Source: Monocercomonoides exilis (lineage: Eukaryota; Preaxostyla; Oxymonadida; Polymastigidae). Taken from it: 64,000 bases of DNA. The stretch lies in the NCBI GenBank assembly GCA_001643675.2, contig LSRY02000001.1:2044001-2108000 (forward strand), written 5' to 3'. Shown piece after piece: positions 46,201 to 56,900 of the stretch. Each line of letters begins with the position of its first letter. The stretch's first letter is position 1. A program made the position numbers and the translations under genes. The notes under the pieces are model-generated. The model did not search any database. It had not been told where the DNA came from and saw nothing but the letters and a program-made list of their open reading frames with translations.

Positions 46201-49200
46201 GAAAGTGAATGGCAGCTCATTTTCGATGTGCAAGTGCTCGAGTGAAACAGGGTGTGGAGGAGGGCTGTTTATTGATGGGTCTGACCCAAATGCGAATTAT
46301 GGAAATGAAAGTCAGATCCCGCCTCTGAAATTCAAGATTGTGAACGTTTTGTTCTATATGAATGAGGCATCGGTGGGGAAAGACATATTTGTCAGATGCC
46401 ACTCGATTGAGCACCAGATCAACGAAACGCTGTTTGCTTTGAACTACAATCAGAAGTCATTGAACTCGAACAACTCCATCTGTGGAAGGGGTGTTGAGAG
46501 TGAGGGAGATGTTGATCTGATTCCGCTAATCACCTATTTTTATGGGCTTCAGGTGTTTGTGAACGCAACAGGAACTGATGGCAGAAGGTGTGGAGCTCAA
46601 AGCAATCCATGTCTCAGCATCAACTGTGGGGTTGACCACATTCAAGAAGGGGTGATGAATGCGATTCTGATTGATGGGGAAGGGTTTGTGACGGAAGAAT
46701 GTGTGATTGGAGATCTTGTTGTGAATTCATTGAAAAAGACGCAAGCGGTTGTGAGATTGAACTTAAAGATTGAGAAATCATTTGAGAAGGATTGCGTGAT
46801 GGAGTTTATAAATGAAAGCACTGTGGAGAGGTGTTCATTCCAGTTTGAAGATACCTTTGAGGCTTCTCATCGCTTCATTCTGAAAGTGAATAACGGAATG
46901 ACGAAAATTCAAGAATGTGAATTCTTCTCCTCTGCCGATGAAGTGCAATTGAACAGTTCAATTGTGAGTGTGGAAAGTGGAGAGCTAAAGATATCGGAAA
47001 CAATAATTAGAGACATTCATTCTACAAGATCGGTGCTTTTGTTTTGTGAAGAATCGAATGTGATAATTGATGAAACAAGCATTTTGAACATCAAATGTGA
47101 GGGAGATGTTGTGAGTGCTGGAGGGAAAGCGAAAGTGGCGATGAAAGAGATGTCAGTTGAGAATGTGACAGTGCTGTTGGAGGGGTGTGCGATTGGGATG
47201 GATGATGCTGAACAAGAGGTGAGTGTGCTGAACTGCTCGTTTGGAAAATGTGTGAATTCAGTTGACAAGGGAATCATGATGCAGATCAGGCAGTCAAAGG
47301 GTGTGAGGATTGAGAATTGTGTGTTTGATGGAGAAAAAGAAGATGAAATTATCGATGAAGGGGTTGAAAGAAAAAAAGAAGAAGGATTATGCAAATGGAA
47401 TGGGTCATTGGTTGATGTTAAGAACAGCAACGTGGAGATGAAGGAAACAACCATTATGAAGAGCAAGGAAGGTGGGTTGTGGGTGAGTGGAGGGAGTGTG
47501 AAGATTGAGAAGGGAGAATTTGAGAATAACAATCCATCGATTGAGGGTTATCCATCAGCCAGAAGGAATGTGATTTGTGAAGGGAATAGCGAACTGAATG
47601 TTGTGAGCGTGAAAGGGGGAGATGGACTGAAAGATAACTCATCGCTTTGGATTTTGGATGAAGGATGTCAATTGGGAGGGATTGCTTCAGAAAGAGGATC
47701 ATCATTTTTCATTCCCATTTTGGAAGAGGTGAAGAATTCAACTCAATTGAATGGGAATTTGGATCTAATAATTTCTGGAAAGCTGCTTCTGCCATGTGAT
47801 TTGTCAGTGAAGATGAGCATGAAAAATGGGGATGAAGAAGAAATTGTGAGAAAGGAAATTGATGAAAAAGGGTTTGTATCAGAGAATGAGATTCACACAT
47901 TTATTTCATCTTCGGAATTGGAGAAAGTGAGAGAAGAGACAGAAGTGAGTGTGTGCATTGTGTTTGGCAAAGCAAACTCTCCTTTATCAACAGAGCCGTT
48001 TATTGTTAAGAACAGAAGTGAAAGTCAGTCAAGTGGAAATGAAAAACTTGTTGAAGGAAGGAAAGAAGGAAAACCATCTTGGGCTCTTGTAATTGCAGTT
48101 ATTTTTGTTGTTTTGTTTTTGATCGTTCTGATTGTGTCAATTATTGTTACAGTTCGGTGGAGAAAGGCAAAGAATGAGAATAAAGATCTGAGAGAGATTG
48201 TGAATGACACAGTGAGGAAGGATCCGAAGCTGATTGAGATGGTGACGATGGAGATGTCACCTGAGGAGCAATGGAGGAGAGCAGAGAGAGAAGCGGAGAA
48301 GAAGAATGAGGAGAGGATTAAGAAGAGAATATTTGATTCAAATATGGAGCATTCGGAGTCATCAGAGCATCTTCTATCTGAGAGCGGCTCCACTGAATAC
48401 ATTCTTGGAAGGGACTCTGACAAGATTCCAGAATGGGCATTGGAAAAGGTTGAAGAAGAAGAGATACGAAAGAGATCACCATCACCATCCATTTCATCCA
48501 CTTCCACCACTTCGACAACAGATTCAGATTCGACATTTGTTCGGGGAGAAGAACTGTGCCCCACCACCTCGTCGATGTCGAATCTGGTGGATGTGATGGC
48601 GTGTTCGTCTCCCCATGAGAAGCTGATTGTGGATCTGAGGGATTCGCTGTTCATGTTGTTGCATGGAAGGAACAAGACAAAGGAGATGCCTATTGGCACT
48701 CTGCAGGAGAGGGAGATGACAGCTGCTCAGATCCTGTTCTGGGTGGCTAACCTTGCTCTTCACTCCTTTGATGAAATGGAGAATCCTCTCTCATCTCTTT
48801 CCTATCTCAGTCCTCACATTGTGCTGTTTTCTGAGCACATGGTGATCTGCATTGTGATGCACTCTGACTTCTCATCGGATGATTCCGATTCATCATCAAT
48901 CTCTTCATTAACTGTTGTTTCTTCCTCGTCCAATGTTTCAGTGATGAGCGAGAGATTCACAGACTCACCACCTCCTTCATCTGCCTTTGAAGACGACGAC
49001 GATATCAGAAAAGAGTGCCTGAGATGGAAAGCACCAGAGCTGCAGATGAACAAGAAGATGGGAGCAACAAAGGAGTCAGTTGTGTTTTCGATTGGGATGA
49101 TGCTGTGGGAATGTTTGACACTGGAAATCCCATTTGATGAGTATGAGGGTGAGGTGGCAGGGCAGAAGATAGTGAATCATGAACGACCGAACATGTCTGC

Positions 49201-49432
49201 TGTGAAGGAGTCGAATTTCTTTGAAATCATCCGAGCTTGCCTGTCTGCTCAGCCAGAAGACAGACTGAGCTTGGCAGGGCTGAAGCGCGAGTTCATCCAG
49301 CGGTTTCCTGCAGGAGCAGCAATTCTGACGATGTCAGATGCGATTGACCTGGAGGAGACAACAGAAGATGGGGAACACATGACGAGTGTGAATTCTTCAG
49401 ATATCACAGGAACTTTGCTGACTGAGAAGTGA
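40223..49432 (+). CDS. Giant beta-helix membrane receptor with pseudokinase tail, 3069 aa
   Basis: Intronless. The N-terminus MVLGLSGIFYCLWIICVECM is a signal peptide. The ectodomain shows repeated beta-helix turns (NGGAIRM, AGGGVMC, GGGIYAV, GGGLYLD, GGGGMYC) and then modules starting at about residues 617, 977, 1337, 1689 and 2099, each opened by a strand such as VIPLFVYL or TLYVSV followed by a CG...PC-X-(T/S) signature. Cys and Asn-glycosylation sites are frequent. One membrane span lies at about 2619-2645 (WALVIAVIFVVLFLIVLI). The tail carries a long linker, a region with HEKLIVDLRDSLFMLLHG, and a kinase C-lobe: RWKAPEL at 2934, VVFSIGMMLWECLTLEIPF and a final helical part. No HRD, DFG or phosphate-binding lysine was found, so it is a pseudokinase. 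It shares its plan with the 20.9 kb gene and its 5' part with the fragment at 1.4 kb. Probable surface adhesin or sensor. Ends in TGA. Confidence 0.87.
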   Translation: MVLGLSGIFYCLWIICVECMCNGATSDGAVFREESVKVENMNYPEGIWPEKAENSKYGNGILYDTYIEGKEGRVGETEKQERMIKNYTKQWNDGRGEIEKIQKWSFCDEWKMRGKERMCGGSGVEGSVVLVNSSMKLNSLGLRERDGESVLRASDGCFVELSGCVVGVERETPPFDFCGSCGLFANISLRSSSTGFLQSFPSLFSSKALEGKFLEKCHVFICSSHFSSFHISSAPFLSSPSIPHVSLSQLTFFNISTANEACSTPTTTSTQTSCLMSSCSFSSVCDAYDGGVVPSLNNPFASLNASNTSFVRCCRTKNVVCEGTSDNRLAPGRQNETFNGANSFIWCEWNGSKATGNKDDYTDDASNGGAIRMCYLNSGELSVSHCSFNDCYAHYAGGGVMCRSIKSIEFVSNSFNACSSQSYFGGGIYAVLISTCVRISGCEFQKCKAYRVGGGLYLDDFYISGSSCIGTENGKGESACVFECSFTSCSLTNSGGGGMYCQNVPTAFKMRSIQFISCSALTKGGGLYMEPNKQVAPNETIYCLFFFFHECKCLANVPYGNDMTFSDYYNSFLNSGNPFYECYTTNSDEQRMCYAYDYANSGSWSHQHMEKKDWLNDKTLYVSVNGNDSYVLCGANFTNPCETVKKALEMCEIQISLAITLMDGNHKSETTTIEIGTKKISVIGMGKEKSVIEMKSLSSSSARALFSVTTGHLGMSHLKVDCNSTAEISPSVVVVSDGSGSLSLEDVVIIRSKTGDYVMSSSVFVVPLSQLSMVDVEIINMNVSKSLFSEPNQSSPSSSSSLSSSALYLTATASGDSVLANVKVKNVKLTEGDGVVVSKNVKEGETFIVQNVTIQDCECKAGSGGGIKVDLLYSTSKLRVGTSSAPANEATKFNRCNCSGNGGGIMVNLADGSHDFSILSVDFSGCTASLSGNYVFVNGSNSVSWGITTEKLNAQHDSSKYNELMGYDRSDSAMGLFPLNVFLDTFPNAAHVGKVKDGLGGYNSWFCGFAYYPCATITHAAQVRYSGTNKKIELDSGFEFSEDVAMTDGHEWEISCSTKGMEMGVKAPENFESSCLIEVLNKCSIRNIKFCIPSALSGASSLILSNSTLFTLTDCSVICSSDNLIGYCFVNVIGGKVKVEGLVITETLTFGEHSLIEFVEGVESVVFCGCNVNNIEKRNGDGGWLSGVVGTERGEGKNGIIVIESCDVKECSCLCGRGGGICVRVKGEGSVVVNGSCVFEGCEAMNSNGSEGRGGGIMIVMESRDGSMKMESGREGLFVFGENNKAEYGKDVFVHCGSGVLLESKVNGSSFEFFDSCVIPTDVVKLCGSEDGREGEVIPLFVYLCSIGTKLRVDGSGERALDHSHCGFEEFGCLTIDYCVEKRASSNVNEIEVVSESWIKNEMKVASFDLSVSGKEEGMRVTVMDEGSMNQNSLIECTKSFEMRHLSFVLNEGMNGRRSAFIHSSSAIIIITSCSVSFGNDELIGFNVICIEGGGMVVNGFVMEGGVRMNGKSPIVVSNGVELEMNNSRMNGAVVTGGIGGGGCLNVEMGVNGIVNIEECNLSSVCSGGSGMKGGGMMISVGKGGSLEMKNVKYSGCEVPTEDVENGGRGMGGGMFVKLPDEMVTFVMEGMSCEGCDAWKGKNVFVSGWDLREIVNEEHLKWEMSSEELRSLDELCGWERKTTGEEGYVIPLVVYLWRNWSGNGFVSREKGGDFSGCGFSEAPCSSIDHLISLRYEPLGEGETHIAIVGSGLLSHSISFSFSSSSISDSPKVVIEGTKKGTGMTISDEDENDLDDRSMISSNVSLSFVNVSFTKPAITTHHEVLIESSGTNTLLSVSDCSFGSLTGLTETAGYCLMRVNEGSVVIERCSLSLISELKGLIVFSPGASEVTVQNVNISFVSVIERSLISMIDENQMNGDENTGSNSNRPVLRVVGSSFTNITNEGNEASVIGVGSYEHGMECVIDECSMLSCKSGLSREGGGMKVVLKSGESLLKVNGSSFSMCKCSSETGCGGGLFIDGSDPNANYGNESQIPPLKFKIVNVLFYMNEASVGKDIFVRCHSIEHQINETLFALNYNQKSLNSNNSICGRGVESEGDVDLIPLITYFYGLQVFVNATGTDGRRCGAQSNPCLSINCGVDHIQEGVMNAILIDGEGFVTEECVIGDLVVNSLKKTQAVVRLNLKIEKSFEKDCVMEFINESTVERCSFQFEDTFEASHRFILKVNNGMTKIQECEFFSSADEVQLNSSIVSVESGELKISETIIRDIHSTRSVLLFCEESNVIIDETSILNIKCEGDVVSAGGKAKVAMKEMSVENVTVLLEGCAIGMDDAEQEVSVLNCSFGKCVNSVDKGIMMQIRQSKGVRIENCVFDGEKEDEIIDEGVERKKEEGLCKWNGSLVDVKNSNVEMKETTIMKSKEGGLWVSGGSVKIEKGEFENNNPSIEGYPSARRNVICEGNSELNVVSVKGGDGLKDNSSLWILDEGCQLGGIASERGSSFFIPILEEVKNSTQLNGNLDLIISGKLLLPCDLSVKMSMKNGDEEEIVRKEIDEKGFVSENEIHTFISSSELEKVREETEVSVCIVFGKANSPLSTEPFIVKNRSESQSSGNEKLVEGRKEGKPSWALVIAVIFVVLFLIVLIVSIIVTVRWRKAKNENKDLREIVNDTVRKDPKLIEMVTMEMSPEEQWRRAEREAEKKNEERIKKRIFDSNMEHSESSEHLLSESGSTEYILGRDSDKIPEWALEKVEEEEIRKRSPSPSISSTSTTSTTDSDSTFVRGEELCPTTSSMSNLVDVMACSSPHEKLIVDLRDSLFMLLHGRNKTKEMPIGTLQEREMTAAQILFWVANLALHSFDEMENPLSSLSYLSPHIVLFSEHMVICIVMHSDFSSDDSDSSSISSLTVVSSSSNVSVMSERFTDSPPPSSAFEDDDDIRKECLRWKAPELQMNKKMGATKESVVFSIGMMLWECLTLEIPFDEYEGEVAGQKIVNHERPNMSAVKESNFFEIIRACLSAQPEDRLSLAGLKREFIQRFPAGAAILTMSDAIDLEETTEDGEHMTSVNSSDITGTLLTEK

Positions 49433-50219
49433 ACGAAGAGTTGGTGATTGATATGCTTTGGATATGGATTTATTTCACAAATATATGAATAATAGTGTTT
49501 TTTTATTTTGACTCTATTCAACAATTCGACTTGTTTGTCTTCTTCTTTTTGTTTCCATGAATTGTTATGTTTGGATCAATTTCAAATATTAATTGCTTCA
49601 AAAGCAGAATTGGTCTGCTTGCCACATGTTGTGTTTATGTATTTGTATTTATTCGCTTTGTATGTATTGCTCATGTTGTTTCAGTTCACATCCTGAACAC
49701 AAACTTGTTTTTTTTTTTATTTGATCTCTATTTCGAACTTTCAGTTCAATCTTTTCTTTTTGGGATATGTATTGTGATTTCACATTCTGTTTGGATTATG
49801 AGAGACTTCGATTTGTGTTGTTTGTCCATTTTTTCACAAATGTTATTCTTTTTTTGTTTTTCACAAATGAGCTTTTTATTTGTTGGAAGCAATAACAACG
49901 TTGGAAACAAACAACAAATCTGTTTTCCATTTGAACTCAAAATTCGAAAATTATTATTCAAAATCTTAAAAGTTTAACTCGAAATTAAAAATGTTTTATT
50001 CAACATCGGGAATTGATTTATCATCACAAATTTTGTGAAATTTTCAAAATTCAGACTCATATCAGTTGTTTTTATTTCCATGAACGATCAGAGAATTTTG
50101 TCATTTTTAATCAGAAAAAACTGAAATGATGTTTTTTTGATGTTTGATTGTGTGCAATTGTATGAACAGGATTAATTTGAAATTCAGGAAACTTTTCACA
50201 TGTGTTCAGGATAAAATAT
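49433..50219. other. 3' flank of the receptor gene
   Basis: AT-rich. Open frames here (49508-49977) are hydrophobic Phe/Leu/Val translations without coding character. The stretch after the MITE, 50426-50940, is likewise empty apart from the leader of the next gene. Confidence 0.45.
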
Positions 50220-50425
50220 GGCTGATCCTTTTTGAAATTATTCTTTCGTTCGAGTTTTGATCAAAATATAAATCTCAATGGAATTTTTGTTAAATTTTTG
50301 TTTCTGCAATAACAACATCATGAACAATATATATTAACAGTTTAAGTTCAATTTTTCAAAATCCCATTGAGATTAAAATTTTGATCAAAACTAGAACGAA
50401 AGCATGATTTCAAAAAGGATCAGCC
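50220..50425. mobile_element. MITE copy 4, 206 bp, 62-bp inverted repeats
   Basis: The left arm starting GGCTGATCCTTTTTGAAAT pairs with the right arm with about five mismatches over 62 bases. Both flanks read ATAT, giving a 4-bp duplication. The outer 18 bases match copy 1 (GGGTGATTCTTTTTGAAA) at 16 positions, so it belongs to the same superfamily although the interior differs. Confidence 0.8.
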
Positions 50426-50940
50426 ATATGTTATTTTACAAAAAATTAAAAAAAAAGCATAGTTCGAAAACCTGTATTTCAATAAAAATGAGTAATCAAT
50501 CACATTTATTGAAACGAAATGTTTTTGATATCATTTATTGCATTTCAAACTGATAAAACAAAACATTTTGAATTATCTGACAGATAAAAGGATCAAAGGA
50601 TGTCAGTCAAAATCAAAGAAAACTGTTGTTATAAATAAAAGAAAAATATTCTCATTTTAATAACCATTTGTTAATATCAACATTTTGATCAAAATAATTT
50701 CTTTGGTTTTCGCTTGAATTGAAATTCTGAACTAATTAACATCATTTTCGATTTTGAATTTGACTTTTTCGACCTTTAAAAATTTTATGAGTTTTTAATT
50801 TACAAAAAAAAATTTAGATTGATCACTACCACTACAAGTTTTATATAATATTTGAAAACTTTTATTTTTTGATAAAGGAAAATTTCAAGAATTCCAAGTT
50901 GATAAAGTTGCGCATTTTAAAATTTTAAGAGAATTTGACC

Positions 50941-53900
50941 ATGGAAAGAGTCAAGCCAAAAAATCATAGCGAACTTATACGATGGAAACGAATGTCAAAA
51001 GAAGAAAAGGAAGCACAAGAGCTTTATTTTAAGGAAAGAGAAGAAAATTGGGTTAACATTGTGCCATCACCTTTTGAGATCGAGGAACAAAGTTTATCTC
51101 AAATTGCTGCCACCAAGAAGAAAAAAAAGAAATATAATACAAAAGCAAATTGTCGAACGAGATATAATCAACATAATAAAGTTCAGGAAAAACCGCACTC
51201 GCACGAAAAAGAAAGTTCCGCATTTAGAAAACATCTTGATGATAAGCCTTCAACAACAAAATTATTGAAAAATAACATAGAGAAAAATGAAGAGGAGGAA
51301 AGAAAAGCTCATATACTAATAGTGAAAAAAGAAAAATCCAGAAAAGCAACAAAAACATTGCATGTTCCTTACAGAAATGGAAAAGATTTCTCTGAACTCC
51401 TTGTTTCAATGGACGAATCGATTGAAGTTCCTCCTTCTTTTATTCCGCTTCTTTCTCAAGTGAGAGTTGTGCAGCCTGCTTCAATTTCGTATCCTCAGCC
51501 AGACCTTGAGCCAGAAAAGCCATCAACAGATGTGACACAGCCAGAATCTTCTCCTTTTGTGACTGAGAGGCTGCCTCCCACCGCAAGATCTTCAATCTCT
51601 GTGCCGATTGACTCGCAAAGAAGACATGTGCAAACAGTCGAGCTTCCATTTAGCTCAGTGTCGGTTGTTTATCCAGCAGATCCTCCGCCAAGCGGTTTGC
51701 TTCATTCACACTCTCCTTTGGGGGAGATGTCATATCAATCATACAATCGCATTTCATTGAATCCTCCCGCACACACTTCATTGGCAACTCACCATCCATT
51801 TTCTTCCATTTCACAGCCTGCTGCTTATCATCCGTTCTCGCCGTTTCCTCCTCCTTCTCTTCGCCCAGATCCATGTCCTCATTTTTATCCTCTTCCACCT
51901 CCGCCACACACACAAACTGCTTCTCTTGCCCCATCGCTGCCAATTTCAATACACCCCACTTCATCCCATCAACCTCTCACCTCATCTTTTCTTCCTTCAG
52001 AACCGAAGAACTTTCCCCAGCCAGACGCTGCCAGGCTCACTGAATGCCGCACAGACAGCGGAGCAACAAGGTCCGATAGCCGAATACATTCTCAGCAGGT
52101 GGCAGGACTGGCACAGAGCAAAACGATGCCACTCAGCCACAGCAGCAGCAGCAGCAGCAGTTGTAGTAATTGCAGTAGAAGTTGTGGAAGTAGAACAAGA
52201 AGCAGCTCAGATGGAGGCAATGAAGGCAGTATTGAAAGCAGCAATAGAATGAGCAATAGAAGTGATAGAGGAAACAGAAGCTGTCACCACAGTCAAAGCA
52301 AAGGATATGCTCAAAACCAAGACCAAAACCAAAGTCAAGTTCAAAGCCACAACTCGTCAGGCGAAACTTCTTTGTCGTCTTCGCCTCTGCTATCCATTTC
52401 GTTTTCTCCTCCGATGCTTTCTTCTTCTTCTTATTTTTCTTCTTCTTCTTCTTCTTCTTCTTTTACTTCCTCCTCCTCTTCCTTCTCCTGTTCTTCTTCT
52501 TCTACTTCTTCTTCACCGCCACTTCCACCACCGCCACCGCCTCCTCTTTCTCTTCCTTCGTCTTCCTCGCACTTTCCTTCTTCTTCTTTGCAGGCTCTGG
52601 CTAAGCAAAGCGAGAACATTTCACAAAAGAAGAACGAGCAGGAGTCAAAGTCATCTTCCTCAACGAATTCATTGTCTTCATCACATTCATTTCAAACATT
52701 GCCGTTATCTCCCTCTCAATTTGCGGTTCCTTCTCTTCCTTCTCTTCCTTCTCTTCCTTCGCCTCTTTCTCCTCTTCCTCTTCCTCTTCCTGAGCTGGAA
52801 AATACAGCGCCATTGACACCGAAAATGGCTGAGAAGCAGCAGAAGGCGATTGAGGCAGCGAGAGAGCTGGTGAGAATGAGTCTTTTGGAGGAAGAGGTGA
52901 AGAAGATGAAGATTAAGAAGAAGAAGAAAAAGAAAAAGAAGAAAAACATGAAGAATGTGATGGAGAATGAAAAAGAAACGAAAGAAGAAGAAGAAGAAAA
53001 TGATAATGAGAAGATTAATTCACAAAAAAAGGAAGAAGAAAAAGAAGAAAAAGAAGATATCAAAGAAATTAAACCAACTGAAAAGCAAAGCTCAAATGAA
53101 ACATTATCATTATCATCATCATCATCATCATCATCTTCTTCTTCTTCTTCTTCTTCTTCTTCTTCTTCTTCTTCTTCTTCTTCTTCTTCTTTTTCTTCTT
53201 CTTCTTCTTCTTCACAAATATCTCAAAATTCCCCCCAAACAGACCAAATTCACACAGAAGCAACAGCACTGAGTGTGGCAATGAGGATTTCAGAGCGAAA
53301 TATGAAGCAGAAAATGAATTCTTATCAATCTTTCAATGGAGTTGTGCCGAAGCCTCCGCTTTCTCCGTCGCATTTCACGCCGCATAGACAGAGGCATTGG
53401 AAGATGGAGAAGGAGAAGGAAGAGGAAGAAGATAATGAAAGTGATGAAAAAGAAGAAGATAAATCAAAAGAAGAAGAAGAAGATAAAGATAAAATTGAAG
53501 ATGCTGATAAAGGAAAAGCAAAAGAAAATGAAAAAATAAAAAAATCCGAAAAAGAAGAAAAGAATGACGATGATAAACATACAGACAAAAATCAGAATGT
53601 GCAATCAAAAGCTAATGAAACAAAGAAAAATGAAAAGTCTAATAAAAATGAAGCAAAAATGACTGAAAATGGAAAAACCGTAAAGAAAACACATCATCCG
53701 CCTTCTTCAACAACTTCTGCTTTTTGCAATGAAGATGAAAAAGAAGAAAAAGATTCATTTGAGAAACGAATAAAAGCATCTTCATTGAATTCAGCAAAAA
53801 CAATGGAAAAACCAGAAAAAGACAAAAATACCTCAACAAAAGCAGTTAAAAATGCAACAAAATCAACAAAAATAAAACCAAAATCCTCAAAACAAGCAAA

Positions 53901-56900
53901 TGAAATGGATCAATCTTCTCATAATGAACCTGCTGATAAAGATGATTCAAAACTTTCTGCTTCTTCTTCAACTTCTTCAACTTCTGCTCCTCCTCCTCCT
54001 CTTTCAATTGATAAACTGCCTGAAAAAGTTCAGTCTCCAGTAATCACTACGCCAAAGTCAAAAGTAATTTCTTCTTCTTCCTCATCCTCTTCTTCTTCTT
54101 CTTCTACATCTGCATCCGCTTCATCAACATCTTCTTCTTCCTCTTCTTCCTCTTCCTCTTCTTCTTCTTCTTCTTCTTCTTCTTCTTCTTCTTCTTCTTC
54201 TTCCTCCTCCTCTCTTCTCCTCTCCCCATCCCTCTCCCCAGCCTCCAGCTACGGCATGGAGTTCCACCCTCTTCTGTGGAAAGAAAAACAGCAGCATGTT
54301 CTTGACAGCCCTTCAGCCAATCATTCTTCATCAAACTTCCTTTTCAAATCAGACCCTTCTCTTTCTCCTTCTTTTTCTCCCTCTTTTTCGTCTTCTCTTT
54401 CTCCTTCTCTTCCGCTTGGATTTACCTCTGCAGCAGTTGCTTCGTCGTCAATCGTCTCTTCTCCTTCTTTCTTCCTTCCCTCACTTACGTCGCCGCTGTT
54501 GACGGAGCGCTCGTTTGAGGAGTTTTTTGGAGGAAGTGAATCAGATGTGGAAGAAGAAGAGGAAGGAGAAAGAGAAAGAGAAAGAGAAAGAGGGAAAGGA
54601 AAAGGAAAAAGAGAAGGAGAGGGGAAAGAAAGAGAAGGAGAAAGCGAAAATCCAATCACTCCATCTTCTTTTGACTCATTTTATGGCCTCACGCGACGTC
54701 ACTCTTCTGCAAACTCGCTTTTGTGCTCAAATTCAGCAAGCAAATCTCCTACTGCTTCGCGACTCAAGCTGAAATCAGTTGCGTCTTTGCCTTTGTTGGA
54801 CTTGAATGTAGCTGCAACAACAACATCATCATCATCAGTATCATCGTCATCAACAACAACAGCATCATCAATGGGAAAAGAAGAGGCAACTGGAGAAGAG
54901 CTGCCGCCAGCAGCGGAGGGGACAGGGGCAGTTGCAGGGGCTGAGTTTAACTTGTTTTCGCGTGTTCCATTGAGGAAGCACGTGTCAATGATGGACATAT
55001 TTTCTCCTGTTTCTTCCCCGTCAGATGTGAATGGGGTTGGAAAAACGTTCGCTTCCTTCAAGAAATTCGAAGGAAAGCTGTTGAATTCTGAAGGGAGCGG
55101 GTCTTTGAGCGAGCGAGAAATGAAAATGGATGAAGGAAGCGAGGCAATCAGCGATTCTTTGCTGTCTCCGAAGCACGTGATGAATGCATTTGGCTCAAAA
55201 TCTGTTCCTTCTTCGCCACAAAGCATTAAAAACATGAAGATGGAGCCAACTTCTGCTCGGGAGGGCAAAAAAGGCATGGGAAGCAAGAAGGAGTGGAGAA
55301 ATAAAGACGATTTTTTGAAAGTTCTGATGGAAGAAGAGAAGAAAAAGAGGCAGGAGCAGCTGTTTGAGCTGTATACGAAGTGGCAGCAGCTAAAGAACGA
55401 GGCGTCAAGCGAACTGAGTTCAATCAGAAAGATTTACTCGAAACAGAAGCAGATTTGCTCAAAGTATCAGTCTTCTTTATCTGCTTCGTCTGCTTCATTA
55501 ACTTCTTCTGAAAAAGGAAATAAAGAAGAAAAGGAAGACAAAAAGAAAGATGAAGTAAAAGAAAGAGAAGAAATAGAAAAAGCGCAACATCAGATGGCTC
55601 AGCTGAAAGAGCAAGCGAATGCGCTGAAGCTGGCATTGAACGAGCAGCTGCTGTGTGTCGAGACAGAAGTGAAGAAAGTGCTCAAAAATTCTGCGTCGCG
55701 TATGCAGATCATCAAGCAGCAGCAGCACTTCATGGCGGCTCTTTCGCACTGGCAGGCACAGCAACATCAGAAAGAGCGTTATTACCATCATCATAAGCAG
55801 CATCAGCAGCATCGTCAACAGATGCTGAAGGAGAATAAGGAGAAGAAGGAGAAGAAGGAGAATGGGAAACAACTTCATTCGCTGCCTCAGCGGAGGTCAG
55901 CTGCGAAGGAGCAGTTTGTGGCGTTCAGCAAGATGATGGATAGATTGAGGATAGGGAGCAGAAGTGGGAATAATAATAATAATAATAGCAATAACAATAT
56001 TAACAGAAGCAGCAATAACAATAGCAGAATAACTGGAAGCGGAAGCGGAAGCGGAAATGTGAAGGAGGAAAAGAAGATGGCAAATGCAGCAGAAACAGCA
56101 GCGGGAAGCAAACGACAGCGTTCTGAAACGCTTTTCACCGCAACTACTTCTTCTTCCTTTTCGCCTCTTGTGCCTTCGCCTTCTCCTTCTCCTTCGCTTT
56201 CTTCGTTGACTTCTTTTTCTTCATTTTCTTCTTTCTCTTCTTTCTCTTCTCCCGCTTCTTCACCTGCGGTTGGAGCACAGACACCTCAGGCATCGCAGCC
56301 AATTACGCCGAGAAAGCATTCGCCGCTGGTGTTTAATCAGCTTCCCTTTGATACGATTGAAAGCGAAAGCGATTTTGAGCAGGAGACGGAAAAGAAGGGA
56401 AAAGAGGGAAAGAAGAAGGAATGCGAAGGAGAAGGAGGAGAAGGAGGAGAAGAAGAAGGAGTTGGCTGGAATGGAGAGGTGAATGAAAGTCAAAAGAAGA
56501 AGAAAAAGATGAAGAAGGAAAAAGACATATTGAATGAGCAAAATGAAGAAGGTGATATTGTTATCAGTATTGGAAATGCAGAAGAAGTAGATGAGGAAGA
56601 AGATAGAAAAGCCGATGAAGAAAAAGGAAAAGGAAAAGAAATAAAAGGAAATGACAGATACAATGATAACGGTAACAAAGAAGAAGAAGAGAAAGAAGGA
56701 AGAGGAAGAGAAGAAGAAGAAGAGGAAGAAGAAGAAGATTACAATCATCGAATAACACCGACATTTGTGGAGCGTACGATTGACAGTGCGTTTGACGGGA
56801 ACGACATTTCGACGACGGCCATTCACAGCACTTTTATGAAGTTCGACGAAGAGATCTTGCAGCTTGATGCAGATAGCATTACTGGAGAGAACGAGAACGA

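Noticed and set aside
40525-49053. Long antisense open frames opposite the 3069-residue receptor (for example 43369-44603 and 48025-48699)
   Set aside because: They are Ser/Pro/His/Leu-rich mirror images of a Gly/Glu/Val-rich gene; no motifs, and the sense frame is clearly the coding one.
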